DNA from: CAVYEM01 sp963767635
GTDB taxonomy: Bacteria > Vulcanimicrobiota > Vulcanimicrobiia > Vulcanimicrobiales > Vulcanimicrobiaceae
Assembly: GCA_963767635.1 (NCBI GenBank)
Contig: CAVYEM010000001.1
Span: 372,001-436,000, forward strand
DNA: 64,000 nt
Direction: 5' to 3'
In this document: positions 47,569 through 56,527 of the stretch, piece by piece
Numbering within the stretch: the stretch's first letter is position 1
Layout: every line of letters begins with the position of its first letter
Translations under genes and position numbers: made by a program
Notes under the pieces: model-generated
What the model saw: the letters and a program-made list of their open reading frames with translations, nothing else
What the model was told of the DNA's origin: nothing
The model's database searches: none

Positions 47569-49416
47569 GGACGCGTGGAGAGTTCGAAAACGAACGAACG
47601 GCCCGGCATGGGATAGCCGCTAACCGCGGCGTACCGCTCGTTGCCGACGTTGTATCCGCGAAACGTTGCCAACACGTGGCGCCCCGCCCGCAGCCGAACG
47701 AAGGCGTCGACCGTGGTGTACGGCGCGCCGGTTCCTGCAACGCGCACGAATGCGCCTAATGCATCGACCAGGCTGCCGGAACCCACTGCAGCATAGTCGA
47801 GCGCAAGGTTTGCCGTGACGACGGGATCGTTCGGCAGGCGTCGCTGCGCATCGATGTCCTGCGCGCGATAGAGATCCGTCACGTTGAACGACGCGCTGAT
47901 TCCATGGCGGGTTTGCGACCGGATCGCAAACGTCAGGCCTTCGATGAACGCGCGATCGACGTTGCACGGCTCGTACGAGGCACTGGAAGGATCGACGGCG
48001 CACTGCGATCCGGGTTGTGACACCGGCTCGGCGACGATCAGGTCGTTCGTGCGGTTTGCAAACCATGAGAGCGATGCGCCGCCGCCGATGCGTGCATCGC
48101 CGATTGTGACGTCAGCCACCTTGGCGCGTTCGGGTCTGAGCGCCGGATTTCCGTACGCCGGAAAATACAGACTCGCTGGCGTTGGGCGCGCGAAACGCGG
48201 TAGCGAGATTACCTTTGAGCGTAGCGCTCTGCGACAAACGCCAAAGGAAGCCGCCCGAAGGGGAAAGTTCGCCGCCCAAACTGCCGTCGCGTTCGGCGCG
48301 CATGCCGCCGTAATAGTTACCCCAGCGCGTATCGACGCGCTCCTGCACGTACGCGGCGGATTGCGCGAGCGCGTTTATGGCGATCGGCGGCGAAGCCGTC
48401 CCGCCGCTGTCCGAGCGTACCACGCCGCGCGAGAGATCGATCCCATAAAGCAGCTCTTCAGCGGCACCGCGAACGGCGTTGCGCGCGCCCACGTCGATGC
48501 GCCCTTCCGTACTCAGTGCAGCAGTCGGATACGCGCAATTCGGATCGCTGAAGGCATCGCAGCTGAACAGAATGCGTTGATTCGTTGCTCCCGCCTGCAT
48601 CGTCAATTCAGCTTGCGGCGTTTTCCTGGTGAGCGTGACGTCGGCATTTTGATTCAAATCGTTCTCGCGCGAACTGGGCGAGAGAAACGCGCCTTCGGGC
48701 CCCGGCGCGCCCAAATGGTCTGCTTCAATGCCGGCGCGCGCCGCCACTTCAAAACTGCCGATGCGATGCTGCGCATTCACGTGCAGCGCGGAGGTTTGAT
48801 AATCGACGTCGGAGCGTTCGCCGCCGCCCGGCAGCGTGAAGTCGTTGCTCGCAAGCGCGCGCGAGAACTGCACGTTGGGCGTGCTTATCGACACCTCCTG
48901 ATCGCCGAACGAGCCCATCCGCAGCGTCGCCGCCGTGCCGGCGGAACGATCTGTGATGATGTTGATGACGCCGCCGACGGCCCCGGTCCCGTACAACGTC
49001 GAGCCGCCGCCTTCGACGATTTCGATGCGATCCACGCCGGTAGTGGGCAAATTGCCGAGCTCCACGGTGTTGGAAAACGAGCCCGGAGCCGGCAATCCGT
49101 CCACCAGCACGAGCACTTGCGCCGACGTGCTGCCGCGCAGCGTGAAATCGACCGTAGAACCGAACGGACCGTGCGGGAAGAGCGTAAGGGCCGGAATATC
49201 CGTCAGCGCCTCCGCCACCGTGCGATATCCGCGCTGCGCGATCTGCTCATGCGTCACGACATAGGTGGTACGCGCAGTGTTTTTGAGCGTTACGTCGGAA
49301 CGATCGGCGGTATAGACGTGCGCGATTTGCGGCAGCGGCGTCGGAGTGGCCGAGGGTGCCGGCGTCGGTGCAATTGCAAGCGTCGCGCAGAACGCGCACG
49401 CAGAGAGAAGAACCAT
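47565..49416 (-). CDS. btuB: TonB-dependent cobalamin receptor, frameshifted
   Basis: It starts at ATG 49416 with a signal peptide (MVLLSACAFCATLAI). The plug domain has VVTHEQIAQRGYRTVAEALT, LRGSTSAQVLVLVDGLP and IEIVEGGGSTLYGTGAVGG. The barrel ends in GRSFVFELSTRP, with a terminal aromatic region typical of outer-membrane insertion. One extra base near 48168 separates NASES from YFPAYGNPALRPERAK. The total is about 617 residues, as for BtuB. The cobalamin riboswitch directly upstream supports B12 as ligand. The first gene of btuB-btuC-btuD. Confidence 0.88.
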
Positions 49417-49454
49417 GGCAACCCGTTCCTTTACGCGAGGTTGGTTGTGCGGCG

Positions 49455-49610
49455 CTTACGTGGGTATCCTGACTCGCGGATCGTAGCCGTGTGCCCGTGC
49501 CTTCCCCTTAAAGAGTGGCGATCGAGCGGCTCCCCGCATACAGTGGCGCGACCGTGCCGGCATCGAACCGGCTTCCCGCGCGCAAACGCGAACGACATGA
49601 CGTTACCCTC
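49455..49610 (-). promoter_or_regulatory. Cobalamin (adenosylcobalamin) riboswitch upstream of btuB
   Basis: Read on the minus strand, the leader contains the class signature in order: GGGAAGCCGG, a GATGCCGGCACGGTCGC segment, GCCACTGTATGCGGGGAG, GCCACTCTTTAAGGGGAAGG, and a B12-box-like GAGTCAGGATACC. It sits about 40 bases before the btuB start. With cobalamin bound it should reduce btuBCD expression. The element begins only about 38 bases from the divergent btuF start, so the btuB promoter must overlap the beginning of btuF. Exact ends are approximate. Confidence 0.92.
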
Positions 49611-49647
49611 CGGGAGGCTCCGGTTCCTGGGTGACGTAGTGCGCAGC

Positions 49648-50490
49648 GTGAAATCGCGTATTGCGTTTGCAGCGATGCTCGCGCTGGGCGGTTGCGCCGC
49701 AACATCGCCTGGGCAGCAGCCTGTGCCGCCGCGTAACGCTCACCGCATCGTTTCGCTCGTCCCTTCGCTGACCGAGGATCTCTGCGCGATCGGTGCGGGC
49801 AAACAGCTCGTCGGAGTTTCGGAGTTCAGCGGCGACATCGCATGTGCGCGGGGTTTGCCTGCGGTCAATAATTTTGCGTCCGTCGACACGGAAGAGGTCG
49901 TGCGCTTGCACCCGGACGCGGTCGTCGGCATTCCCTCGCAGCGTGCCATGACCGCGCCGCTGCGGCGTGCCGGCATTCCGACGGTACTGCTCAAAGACGA
50001 CAGTTACCGCAATCTGCTCGAGGACATCGGGGCGTTGGGCGCGCTCACCGGGCGCAGCGAGCGCGCGCGCTCGGAGGTCGCGGCGCTGCAGCAACGTACG
50101 CGAGAGCTGCGCGCGGACGAACGCTTCAAGCGCCGGCCAACGGTGTTTTTCGTGCCGCAAGCGTTGCCGATCTGGACTGCCGGGCCGCAGTCGTACATTG
50201 CCACGCTCATCGATCTGGCGGGAGGAAAAATCGCCACCGCCGGCCTTCCTCAGCCGTACGCGCAGTACAGCACCGAAGCGTTGGTGCGTTTGAATCCCGA
50301 CGCGATCGTGGCGACGAGCGACGCGCATCTGGAGCCGCTACTCGGCCGCCAGCCGTGGCGGTCTTTGCGCGCGGTGAGGGAACATCACGTATACATCCTG
50401 CACGATGCGGCCCTGCTGGTTCGCCCTGGGCCGCGCTACAACGAGGGACTATCCTGGCTCATCGAACGCTTACGCCCGCTGGCGACGTAG
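49648..50490 (+). CDS. btuF: Cobalamin-binding periplasmic lipoprotein
   Basis: A 280-residue protein when started at GTG 49648 (MKSRIAFAAMLALGGC), which gives a standard lipoprotein signal; a GTG at 49639 and ATG at 49597 are also in frame. The fold is the BtuF/FhuD type: RIVSLVPSLTEDLCAIGAG, LVGVSEFSGDIA, LHPDAVVGIPSQ, and GGKIATAGLPQPYAQYSTEALVRLNPDAIV. It hands B12 to BtuCD. It is transcribed away from btuBCD and is not under the riboswitch seen on the other strand. The very long open frame from 47884 is antisense to btuB and spurious. Confidence 0.87.
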   Translation: MKSRIAFAAMLALGGCAATSPGQQPVPPRNAHRIVSLVPSLTEDLCAIGAGKQLVGVSEFSGDIACARGLPAVNNFASVDTEEVVRLHPDAVVGIPSQRAMTAPLRRAGIPTVLLKDDSYRNLLEDIGALGALTGRSERARSEVAALQQRTRELRADERFKRRPTVFFVPQALPIWTAGPQSYIATLIDLAGGKIATAGLPQPYAQYSTEALVRLNPDAIVATSDAHLEPLLGRQPWRSLRAVREHHVYILHDAALLVRPGPRYNEGLSWLIERLRPLAT

Positions 50491-50516
50491 AACCGCCTCG
50501 CGCGATTCTGCTGGCG

Positions 50517-51564
50517 GTGGATACACAAGACCCGCGCCGGCCGCTCGAGCCCGAGATCGCGGAACTCCAGGCGCTGGCTGCTGCATCCGGCGCACAGATT
50601 CTTGAGCGCGTGGTTCAACGGCGCGCGAGCGTCGATGCCGCCACGCTCGCCGGCAGTGGAAAAGCACGTGAAGTAGCCGAGCTCGTCAAAGACTCCGGCG
50701 CAAATATGCTGTTAGTGCTCAACGACTTGCGTCCGCGCCAGCGAAAAAATCTCGAAGAAGATCTTTGACGTGCCGATCGTCGATAGAACGATGCTGATTT
50801 TAGACGTATTCGCGCAGCACGCGCGCAGCCGCGAGGGAAAGCTGCAGGTAGAACTGGCCCAACTGCGCTACCGGCAGTCCAACCTCATCGGCGTCGGCGC
50901 GGATCTGTCTCGACTCGGCGGCGGCATCGGCACACGCGGTCCCGGTGAAACGAAATTGGAAGTCGATCGACGTCGCATCCAAGAGCGCATCAGCGTGCTC
51001 AATCGTCAACTAGAAGACGTGCGGCGCCAGCGGGCAACGCGACGCGCCGGGCGGCGTGAAGAACGGCTCGTCGCGCTGGTCGGATATACTAATGCGGGTA
51101 AATCTTCACTGCTCAACCGGTTGGCGCGTTCGGATGCGTTTGTCGCCGATCAGCCGTTTGCCACGCTGGATCCTACGATGCGCCGCGTATGGCTGAGCCA
51201 GAATCGATACATTCGATTAGTCGATACGGTCGGGTTCATCACCGACTTGCCCAAAGACTTGATGAACGCGTTTCGTGCAACGCTTGAAGAGCTGAGTCAA
51301 GCCGACGTGCTCGTTCACGTTGTGGATGCTTCCAATCCGGACTGGCCCCGTCAGATGCAGGCGGTGGACGGCACGCTGCACGAGCTCGACTTAAACGCAA
51401 CGCCGCGGCTCATCGCGTTCAACAAATGGGATGCGGTGCACGCAGAGCACCCGCATGTTTCAGGCGCGCTGCGCATCAGCGCTCGGTCCGGAGAGGGCCT
51501 TGAAGACTTGCGCGCGGCGCTCGCGCAGAGCCTGCAACCATTGGAGGCGCAGAGAACGACCTAA
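50517..51564 (+). CDS. hflX: Ribosome-associated GTPase HflX, frameshifted
   Basis: The N-terminal HflX domain is clear (RASVDAATLAGSGKAREVAEL, LRPRQRKNLEED). The linker SRLGGGIGTRGPGETKLEVD and the GTPase with G1 GYTNAGKSS, G3 DTVGF and G4 FNKWD follow. HflX rescues stalled or heat-damaged ribosomes. One extra T in the run near 50762-50765 separates EEDL from DVPIVDRTMLILD. The start is uncertain. The frame contains RAILLAVDTQ, which belongs to the family, but no ATG, GTG or TTG precedes it; the GTG at 50517 is the first canonical codon. A CTG/ATT start or an extra indel just after btuF is likely. Confidence 0.85.
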
Positions 51565-51573
51565 ACTGCGCGG

Positions 51574-52473
51574 CTACTCGGCGGTATTCCGTGCGTAGGA
51601 ACCGGATCGCAAGTCGTCGAGGATCGACGACGAGCGCGTGCGCCAACCGAGCTCTTTGCGAGCGCGATCCGAAGCGACTCTCGAATCGAGCGCCAGCGCA
51701 TCGGCAAACGGCCCAAGCTGCCGGCGCGCTTCCTCGAGCGGCCATGCGGCCACCGCACCGTTTCGGCCCGCGCCGGAGCTTGCCGCTGCTGCCATCTCGC
51801 GAACGGTGAACGATGTTTCGTCGGCGGCGTTGTAGATCGAGCGCGCCGGCGCTTTCTCCAGCGCAAGAACGTACAACTCCGCCAAGTCATCGACATGGAC
51901 CATGGGCCAATGATTAGCGCCATCGCCGACAAAGCGCGCCGCCCCTGTTTCTCTGGCCGACTGAACCCACATCGCAGGCATGCCGCCGTTGCGGCCGTAC
52001 ACGTCGCCTGGGCGGATGATCACGGATCGAACGCCTTCGTCCGCAGCATCCAAAACGATGCGTTCGAGTTGCGGCCTATGTACGACCAGCGGCGTCGGAT
52101 TGTGAGGGGCGTCTTCGTCGGCAACGCGCTCGCCGGTGCTGCCGTAGAGCCATACGCCGCTCGTGTAGACCAACGGCTTGTTGCTGCCCTCGAGCGCGCC
52201 GGCAAGTGCTCGCAATGCTGCGCTCTCTACACGCGCGCCGTCGTTTCCCTGATACTGGACCGCGTACACGACGCCGTCGGCGCCTGCCGCTGCAGCCGTA
52301 AGCGTTTCGGGCTGCGTCACGTCGCTTTTCACCGGATCCACGCCGGCCCCGCGCAACTTCCGTGCGGCTTCCTCGGACCGCGCAGAACCGCGCGCGCGGT
52401 GACCATGCGCTAAAAGCGCCGACGCAATGGCTGAACCGATGTACCCTGTGGCGCCGACGATGAATATTTGCAT
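51574..52473 (-). CDS. NAD-dependent epimerase/dehydratase (extended SDR) family protein
   Basis: A 299-residue protein from ATG 52473 (MQIFIVGATGYIGSAIASAL), preceded by GAGG; a start eight codons earlier is less likely. GATGYIG is the NAD(P)-binding loop. The usual SDR YxxxK position reads VVHRPQLERIVLD, so the catalytic tyrosine appears replaced and the enzyme may be atypical. Later motifs (IIRPGDVYGRNGGMP, HWPMVHVDDLAELYVLAL) are typical of extended SDRs of the nucleotide-sugar epimerase or NmrA-like groups. It converges on hflX and is divergent from the protease. No pathway is suggested by neighbours. Confidence 0.78.
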   Translation of the reverse strand: MQIFIVGATGYIGSAIASALLAHGHRARGSARSEEAARKLRGAGVDPVKSDVTQPETLTAAAAGADGVVYAVQYQGNDGARVESAALRALAGALEGSNKPLVYTSGVWLYGSTGERVADEDAPHNPTPLVVHRPQLERIVLDAADEGVRSVIIRPGDVYGRNGGMPAMWVQSARETGAARFVGDGANHWPMVHVDDLAELYVLALEKAPARSIYNAADETSFTVREMAAAASSGAGRNGAVAAWPLEEARRQLGPFADALALDSRVASDRARKELGWRTRSSSILDDLRSGSYARNTAE

Positions 52474-52592
52474 GCTCGACCTCAAGGCAGAAAACAAAGC
52501 GCCGGAACGGAAAGTTGCATCGGCGCCGCAGCCTGCTTGCCGCGCAAGGGCGCGGGACTTTCGGCAAGGCTCCCTAATGCTACGCCCATCCC

Positions 52593-53288
52593 ATGAAGCT
52601 CTCCGCGGTCTTTGCGCTCACTTGCGCCGTGCTGTTCGTCAGCTGCTCGCACCGCCACTATGCTGACGACGATTTTGTGTCGGCCGCCGCCGCTTTGCGA
52701 CCCGCGGTCGTGCTGCTCACGATGGACGTGCCCGGTGAATCGAAGCAAAGCGGACCGGACAGCGAATACGCCACCGGCATGATCGTCGCAAGCGGAACGT
52801 GGGGAAGCGACGTTCTGACGGTCGAGCATGCGATCGAGCAAGCATGGAATCTGCATGCAACGGTGCGCAACAAAGACCACGTCGCGGCGCGCATCATCGC
52901 CAAGAACCGCGATTTGGACATCGCGCTGGTTCGAATCGAGCGAGCGAATTTGCCCCGCGTCAAACTGGGCACTGTCGCCAATGCGCAGCCTGGAAGAACG
53001 GTGGGGCTGCTCGGCTATCCGATTCCGGATCAGTTCGACGACGAAGGTCTGGGGCTGGCAACCTCGCTGAGTTCGGGGCGCATTTCTTCGCTGCGGCAAG
53101 ATGCGATCGAAGTGACCTTGCCCATCGTTCCCGGGGAGAGCGGCGGCCCTGTGTTCTTGAGCGACACCGGCGAGATCATCGGCATGGCGGAGTCCCGTTT
53201 CGACGAGGAGCGATCGATCGGATTCGCGCTGCCGATCGACGATGCTAAAACGTTTTTGCACAAGTACGATGCTCGGCACGGGTTTTAG
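52593..53288 (+). CDS. Trypsin-like serine protease lipoprotein
   Basis: A 231-residue protein from ATG 52593 with a lipoprotein signal (MKLSAVFALTCAVLFVSC). The S1 catalytic triad is readable: His in VLTVEHAIEQA, Asp in NRDLDIALVRI and Ser in VPGESGGPVFLSD. The layout resembles the protease core of HtrA/DegP, but no PDZ domain follows. It is probably anchored in the periplasm for protein quality control or processing. It ends two bases before a convergent ion-channel-like gene. Confidence 0.85.
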   Translation: MKLSAVFALTCAVLFVSCSHRHYADDDFVSAAAALRPAVVLLTMDVPGESKQSGPDSEYATGMIVASGTWGSDVLTVEHAIEQAWNLHATVRNKDHVAARIIAKNRDLDIALVRIERANLPRVKLGTVANAQPGRTVGLLGYPIPDQFDDEGLGLATSLSSGRISSLRQDAIEVTLPIVPGESGGPVFLSDTGEIIGMAESRFDEERSIGFALPIDDAKTFLHKYDARHGF

Positions 53289-53290
53289 GC

Positions 53291-54340
53291 TTACGTCATC
53301 TGTCCCCGGATGTGCTGCGCGCTGATCAGCGACCGATCGCCGACCCATTGAATCGGTGGTATTTCCAGCCACCGCGCTATTGCGTTCAGATTTGCGGCGT
53401 AAGACAGACGCAACTGCGAGAACCGCTCCCACGCCGCATCGCGATCGCCGATTCCATATCCCGCTTCTATCAACCGATTGCACGCGGCTTCGAACTCGGA
53501 ACGCTCGACGCCGACCGTGGGCTGCGACCGAAAATCGTAATAGTGCGAGAAATCGTGGGTCAAGTGACGGCCGACCTCGTACATGATCTGCGCTTGTCCG
53601 GTCGGCGCGCCGTCCAGCGTGGTGATCGTCAGAACCGCTGCGTCGAGCAGCGTTCCAAGCGTTGCAACCCACGACTCGTAATCGTGGCTGGAGCGAAACA
53701 TCACTAGAATGGGATACGCGAGGTGACTTTCCATCACTTCGGCGGCCCACGTTTGTCCCTCGCGAAATACTGCGGGAAGATCGTCGTTCATTCGGGCGTG
53801 TCCGTGAACTGCGAGCAGGCCGACGCCGCTCGGCGGTGCGCCCGCACGCGCGCCGACGGTCACCACAAACGTTTCCCTGCGTTGGAACGAGGCGAATATG
53901 GCGAAGAGAAACGCAATCACGACGGCGACCAATCCTAAGCCCGACATTGCGGCGGCCACGGAAGCGATACGGGCGATCGTTCCATGCTGCGTCACGTCAC
54001 CGTAGCGCATCGTAAAAAGCGACGTGCCTGCATAGTAGAGCGCATCGCCGAAGCCGGCGGGATTGGGATGCAATTCATCGCGGACCGAATAGAAAATCAA
54101 CCCGTAGCCGAGAATCAGTACGACGATCCAGCCCAACAGCTGGCAGATCAACGCAAAGGGCGCGAATATCGCTAAAAAATCTTCCCTTGCGTCGTCGTCG
54201 CGGTACAAACGATAGGCAATACGCGGCCACAGCCGCCAAAGACCGCGCACCAGATAGCGGCTCAGGCGCGGCGCGCGTCCGATGGCGCGCGGAACGACTA
54301 CCGCTTCAAAAACGTCGCGCAGCGTGACGATAACGAGCAA
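53291..54340 (-). CDS. Potassium-channel-like membrane protein with altered selectivity filter
   Basis: A 349-residue protein from TTG 54340; no better start is visible, and the hydrophobic N-terminus seems to extend upstream. Helices near residues 1-12, 60-80 and 125-150 enclose a pore loop, ALYYAGTSLFTMRYGDVTQHG. K+ channels have TVGYGD here; this protein has TMRYGD, with arginine for the first glycine. A soluble domain of about 190 residues follows, with no RCK/TrkA motif recognised. It may be a non-selective or non-conducting relative. The next gene upstream is a small lipoprotein 38 bases away, possibly in the same transcript. Confidence 0.65.
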   Translation of the reverse strand: MLVIVTLRDVFEAVVVPRAIGRAPRLSRYLVRGLWRLWPRIAYRLYRDDDAREDFLAIFAPFALICQLLGWIVVLILGYGLIFYSVRDELHPNPAGFGDALYYAGTSLFTMRYGDVTQHGTIARIASVAAAMSGLGLVAVVIAFLFAIFASFQRRETFVVTVGARAGAPPSGVGLLAVHGHARMNDDLPAVFREGQTWAAEVMESHLAYPILVMFRSSHDYESWVATLGTLLDAAVLTITTLDGAPTGQAQIMYEVGRHLTHDFSHYYDFRSQPTVGVERSEFEAACNRLIEAGYGIGDRDAAWERFSQLRLSYAANLNAIARWLEIPPIQWVGDRSLISAQHIRGQMT

Positions 54341-54378
54341 GATGCCGCCGATTCCGGCGGCAAGGTTTGCGGCGGCCG

Positions 54379-54828
54379 TTACGGTGCGGCGCTGCTCGCA
54401 GGTGAGGGCGGCAGCGCCGGAATCGGCGTTGCTTCACCCGGCGTGGGCGTCGGTGTGGGCGGCGGCGCAGCGGTCGGGCCGCCCGTGAGCGGAACGATGC
54501 GCAAATATCCTACGCTCGCCGTCTGGCTTTGGTGCACTCTGGCAAGCACGGTGTTGGGCGCATATCCCGGCGCATTTGCCGTGACCTGTTGCGAACCGAT
54601 CGGAATGTTCGAGAGCGTGAAGCCGCCCATCGGATCGGAATACGTCGTGTACAGCGAGCCCACCGAAACAAGCACGCCGGAAACGGGACGATTGTTCGTC
54701 GCATCGAGAACGCGTCCAACGATCGTTCCGAACTGCTGCACGCCGACGGCGTTGGGGTTGCTGCAGCCCCCGCCGTTGGCTCCTAAGCTGAGGAACATCA
54801 CAATGCCGAGCAACCAGAATTTGCGCAT
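54379..54828 (-). CDS. Putative lipoprotein with one carboxypeptidase-regulatory-like beta-sandwich and a Pro/Thr-rich tail
   Basis: A 149-residue protein from ATG 54828 (MRKFWLLGIVMFLSLGANGG), with a cysteine soon after that could be lipidated (GGGCSN). The domain at about 35-105 (GTIVGRVLDATNNRPVSGVLVSV, DPMGGFTLSNIPIGSQQVT) is the same CarboxypepD_reg fold that caps the TonB receptors in this window. The C-terminus is PTAAPPPTPTPTPGEATPIP, probably a flexible linker to the cell surface. The function is unknown. Confidence 0.7.
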   Translation of the reverse strand: MRKFWLLGIVMFLSLGANGGGCSNPNAVGVQQFGTIVGRVLDATNNRPVSGVLVSVGSLYTTYSDPMGGFTLSNIPIGSQQVTANAPGYAPNTVLARVHQSQTASVGYLRIVPLTGGPTAAPPPTPTPTPGEATPIPALPPSPASSAAP

Positions 54829-54963
54829 GCCGTAAATTTGCACGTGCGCGCGCAGGCCCCCGCCTCGTCATCCGAAGGACGTTTAAGCAAGAAAGCCTAT
54901 GCCGGGCTAAATCGCGGAATGTTCCAAGGTGTTCAGGACCGTTGGTGAATAAAGTCCCATGCG

Positions 54964-55317
54964 ATGACGCCCTATGCTCCCGTAGCGATTTTCGTGGCTG
55001 TCGCCTTTGCGGCCGCGCTGGGATTCAGTCTGCTTCCCGGTCTGCTCGCCCATCGCAAACCCAACCCGGAGAAGGAACAGGCGTACGAGTGCGGCGTCGA
55101 GCCGACGTCCAGCGTCGCCGGCCGCTTTCCGGTAAAGTTCTATCTCATTGCAATGCTCTTCGTCGTGCTCGACGTTGAAGCGGCCTCGTTCTACCCATGG
55201 GCCGTCGAGATGCGCGGACTGCGAGTATTCGGCTTGATCGAGATGGTCGTGTTCGTCATCATCTTGGCAATCGGATACGCGTACGTCTGGAAGAAGAAGG
55301 GCTTCGAATGGAGATAG
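54964..55317 (+). CDS. nuoA: NADH-quinone oxidoreductase subunit A
   Basis: A 117-residue membrane protein with three helices and the NuoA signatures QAYECGVEPTSS and FPVKFYLIAMLFVVLDVEAA. It contributes to the membrane arm near the quinone site of complex I. The first gene of a nuo operon that continues past the window edge. Its end overlaps nuoB by ten bases. Confidence 0.95.
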   Translation: MTPYAPVAIFVAVAFAAALGFSLLPGLLAHRKPNPEKEQAYECGVEPTSSVAGRFPVKFYLIAMLFVVLDVEAASFYPWAVEMRGLRVFGLIEMVVFVIILAIGYAYVWKKKGFEWR

Positions 55318-55787
55318 GTCCGGGACATTTTCTTCTCGCTCGCCTCGACGAGGTTGCGCGCTGGGCTCAAAGTTCGAGCGTGTGGCCGCTGACGATGGGA
55401 CTGGCGTGCTGTGCCATCGAGATGATGTCGGTCACGTCGTCGGAGTACGACATCGCGCGTCTGGGCTCGGAGGTGTTTCGAGCCTCCCCGCGACAAGCCG
55501 ATCTCATGATCGTTTCGGGCCGGGTCGCGCAAAAAATGGGCCCCGTCGTGAAACGGCTGTACGATCAAATGGCGGATCCGAAGTGGGTGATCTCGATGGG
55601 CGCGTGCGCGAGTTCGGGCGGCGTGTTCGACAACTACGCAATCATTCAAGGGGTCGATACGATCATACCCGTAGACGTATACGTTCCGGGATGCCCGCCG
55701 ACGCCGGATGGGTTGCTGTACGCCGTCAATTTGATTCAGCAGCAGATCCGCGAAGGGGGCCGCGGCGGCCTGTTAGCGCGAGCATAG
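55308..55787 (+). CDS. nuoB: NADH-quinone oxidoreductase subunit B (cluster N2)
   Basis: A 159-residue protein from ATG 55308. The N2 4Fe-4S ligands are present: the tandem cysteines in LTMGLACCAIEMM, the cysteine in VISMGACASSGGVF, and that in VPGCPPTPDGLL. It passes electrons to quinone at the junction with NuoD, NuoH and NuoA. It is slightly shorter than many homologs but complete. Confidence 0.95.
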   Translation: MEIGPGHFLLARLDEVARWAQSSSVWPLTMGLACCAIEMMSVTSSEYDIARLGSEVFRASPRQADLMIVSGRVAQKMGPVVKRLYDQMADPKWVISMGACASSGGVFDNYAIIQGVDTIIPVDVYVPGCPPTPDGLLYAVNLIQQQIREGGRGGLLARA

Positions 55788-55808
55788 AACCACAGCGAGA
55801 CGTGAAAC

Positions 55809-56412
55809 ATGCCTAGTTCGCAATCACCGCCGCTGCTTGGCGGCGCGATTGATCCCACCGCCGTGCGCCCGCAACTGAACGACGCGATCATCGAGCGGAT
55901 CGCCCCCGTTGCGCTTCACGACCGGCTGGCACAGGCTCAAAAGCGAAGGCTATTCAATGCTGCTCGATCTTGGTGCGGTCGACTATCCGCAGCGTACGCC
56001 GCGTTTCGACGTCGTCTATCATTTGCTGAAGATGCCGGTGCGGGTCGCGAACGTCGAGCAGATCGGAACGCCGCAGCGCTATAGAATTCTGTGCGGCGTT
56101 TCCGATGAACGGCCGGCGGTTGCGACGGCGACGGATCTATGGAGATCGGCGGACTGGGCGGAGCGCGAAGTCTACGATCTGTTCGGCATCACGTTCGAGG
56201 GCCATCCGGACATGCGCCGCATTCAAATGCCGAACGACTGGGAAGGTTACCCCCTTCGCAAAGATTATCCGTTGCGCGGTCCCGCACGCGAAAAGTCGCC
56301 GCGTCCCTCGTTCGCGCTCAAGAGCAACGTGGATGCCGGCACTCCGCCGTCGGGAAAGACGCTGGAAGCGCTCCAGGCGCAGATCGCCAAGGCCAGACAA
56401 GTCGAAGAATGA
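55809..56412 (+). CDS. nuoC: NADH-quinone oxidoreductase subunit C, frameshifted
   Basis: The N-terminus (MPSSQSPPLLGGAID) starts at ATG 55809. The conserved body is in another frame: YSMLLDLGAVDYPQRTPRF, SADWAEREVYDLFGITFEGH and LRKDYPLRGPA. Dropping one G near 55939 joins RLAQ to LKSEGYSMLLD and gives about 200 residues. NuoC is a structural 30-kDa subunit of the peripheral arm. It is separate from nuoD, unlike the fused NuoCD of enterobacteria. An essential operon member, so the indel is likely a sequence error. Confidence 0.88.
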
Positions 56413-56527
56413 GTATAATACGGCGCCCATGGGGAGGCTTAGGTTCGGCAACACGCTTGCGCGGCGTCGCGTCATGGGGGTCCCACGAAGTGGGGGCGCG
56501 CAGGCTAGGCCGGAGCGCCTTTTCAAA
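56413..56527 (+). other. Structured 115-base spacer between nuoC and nuoD
   Basis: It begins with a perfect TATAAT (56414-56419), although no good -35 is seen 17-18 bases before it. It contains the hairpin CCCAC-GAA-GTGGG (56482-56494) and a possible outer pairing GGCGC (56422-56426) with GCGCC (56515-56519). The reading frame of nuoD is open throughout, and an ATG at 56429 could extend NuoD by 33 residues. All other nuo junctions up to nuoH overlap or are very short. Confidence 0.4.

Noticed and set aside
47884..49640. A very long plus-strand frame running into btuF
   Set aside because: It is antisense to btuB and the riboswitch; only the part from about 49648 has protein-family features.
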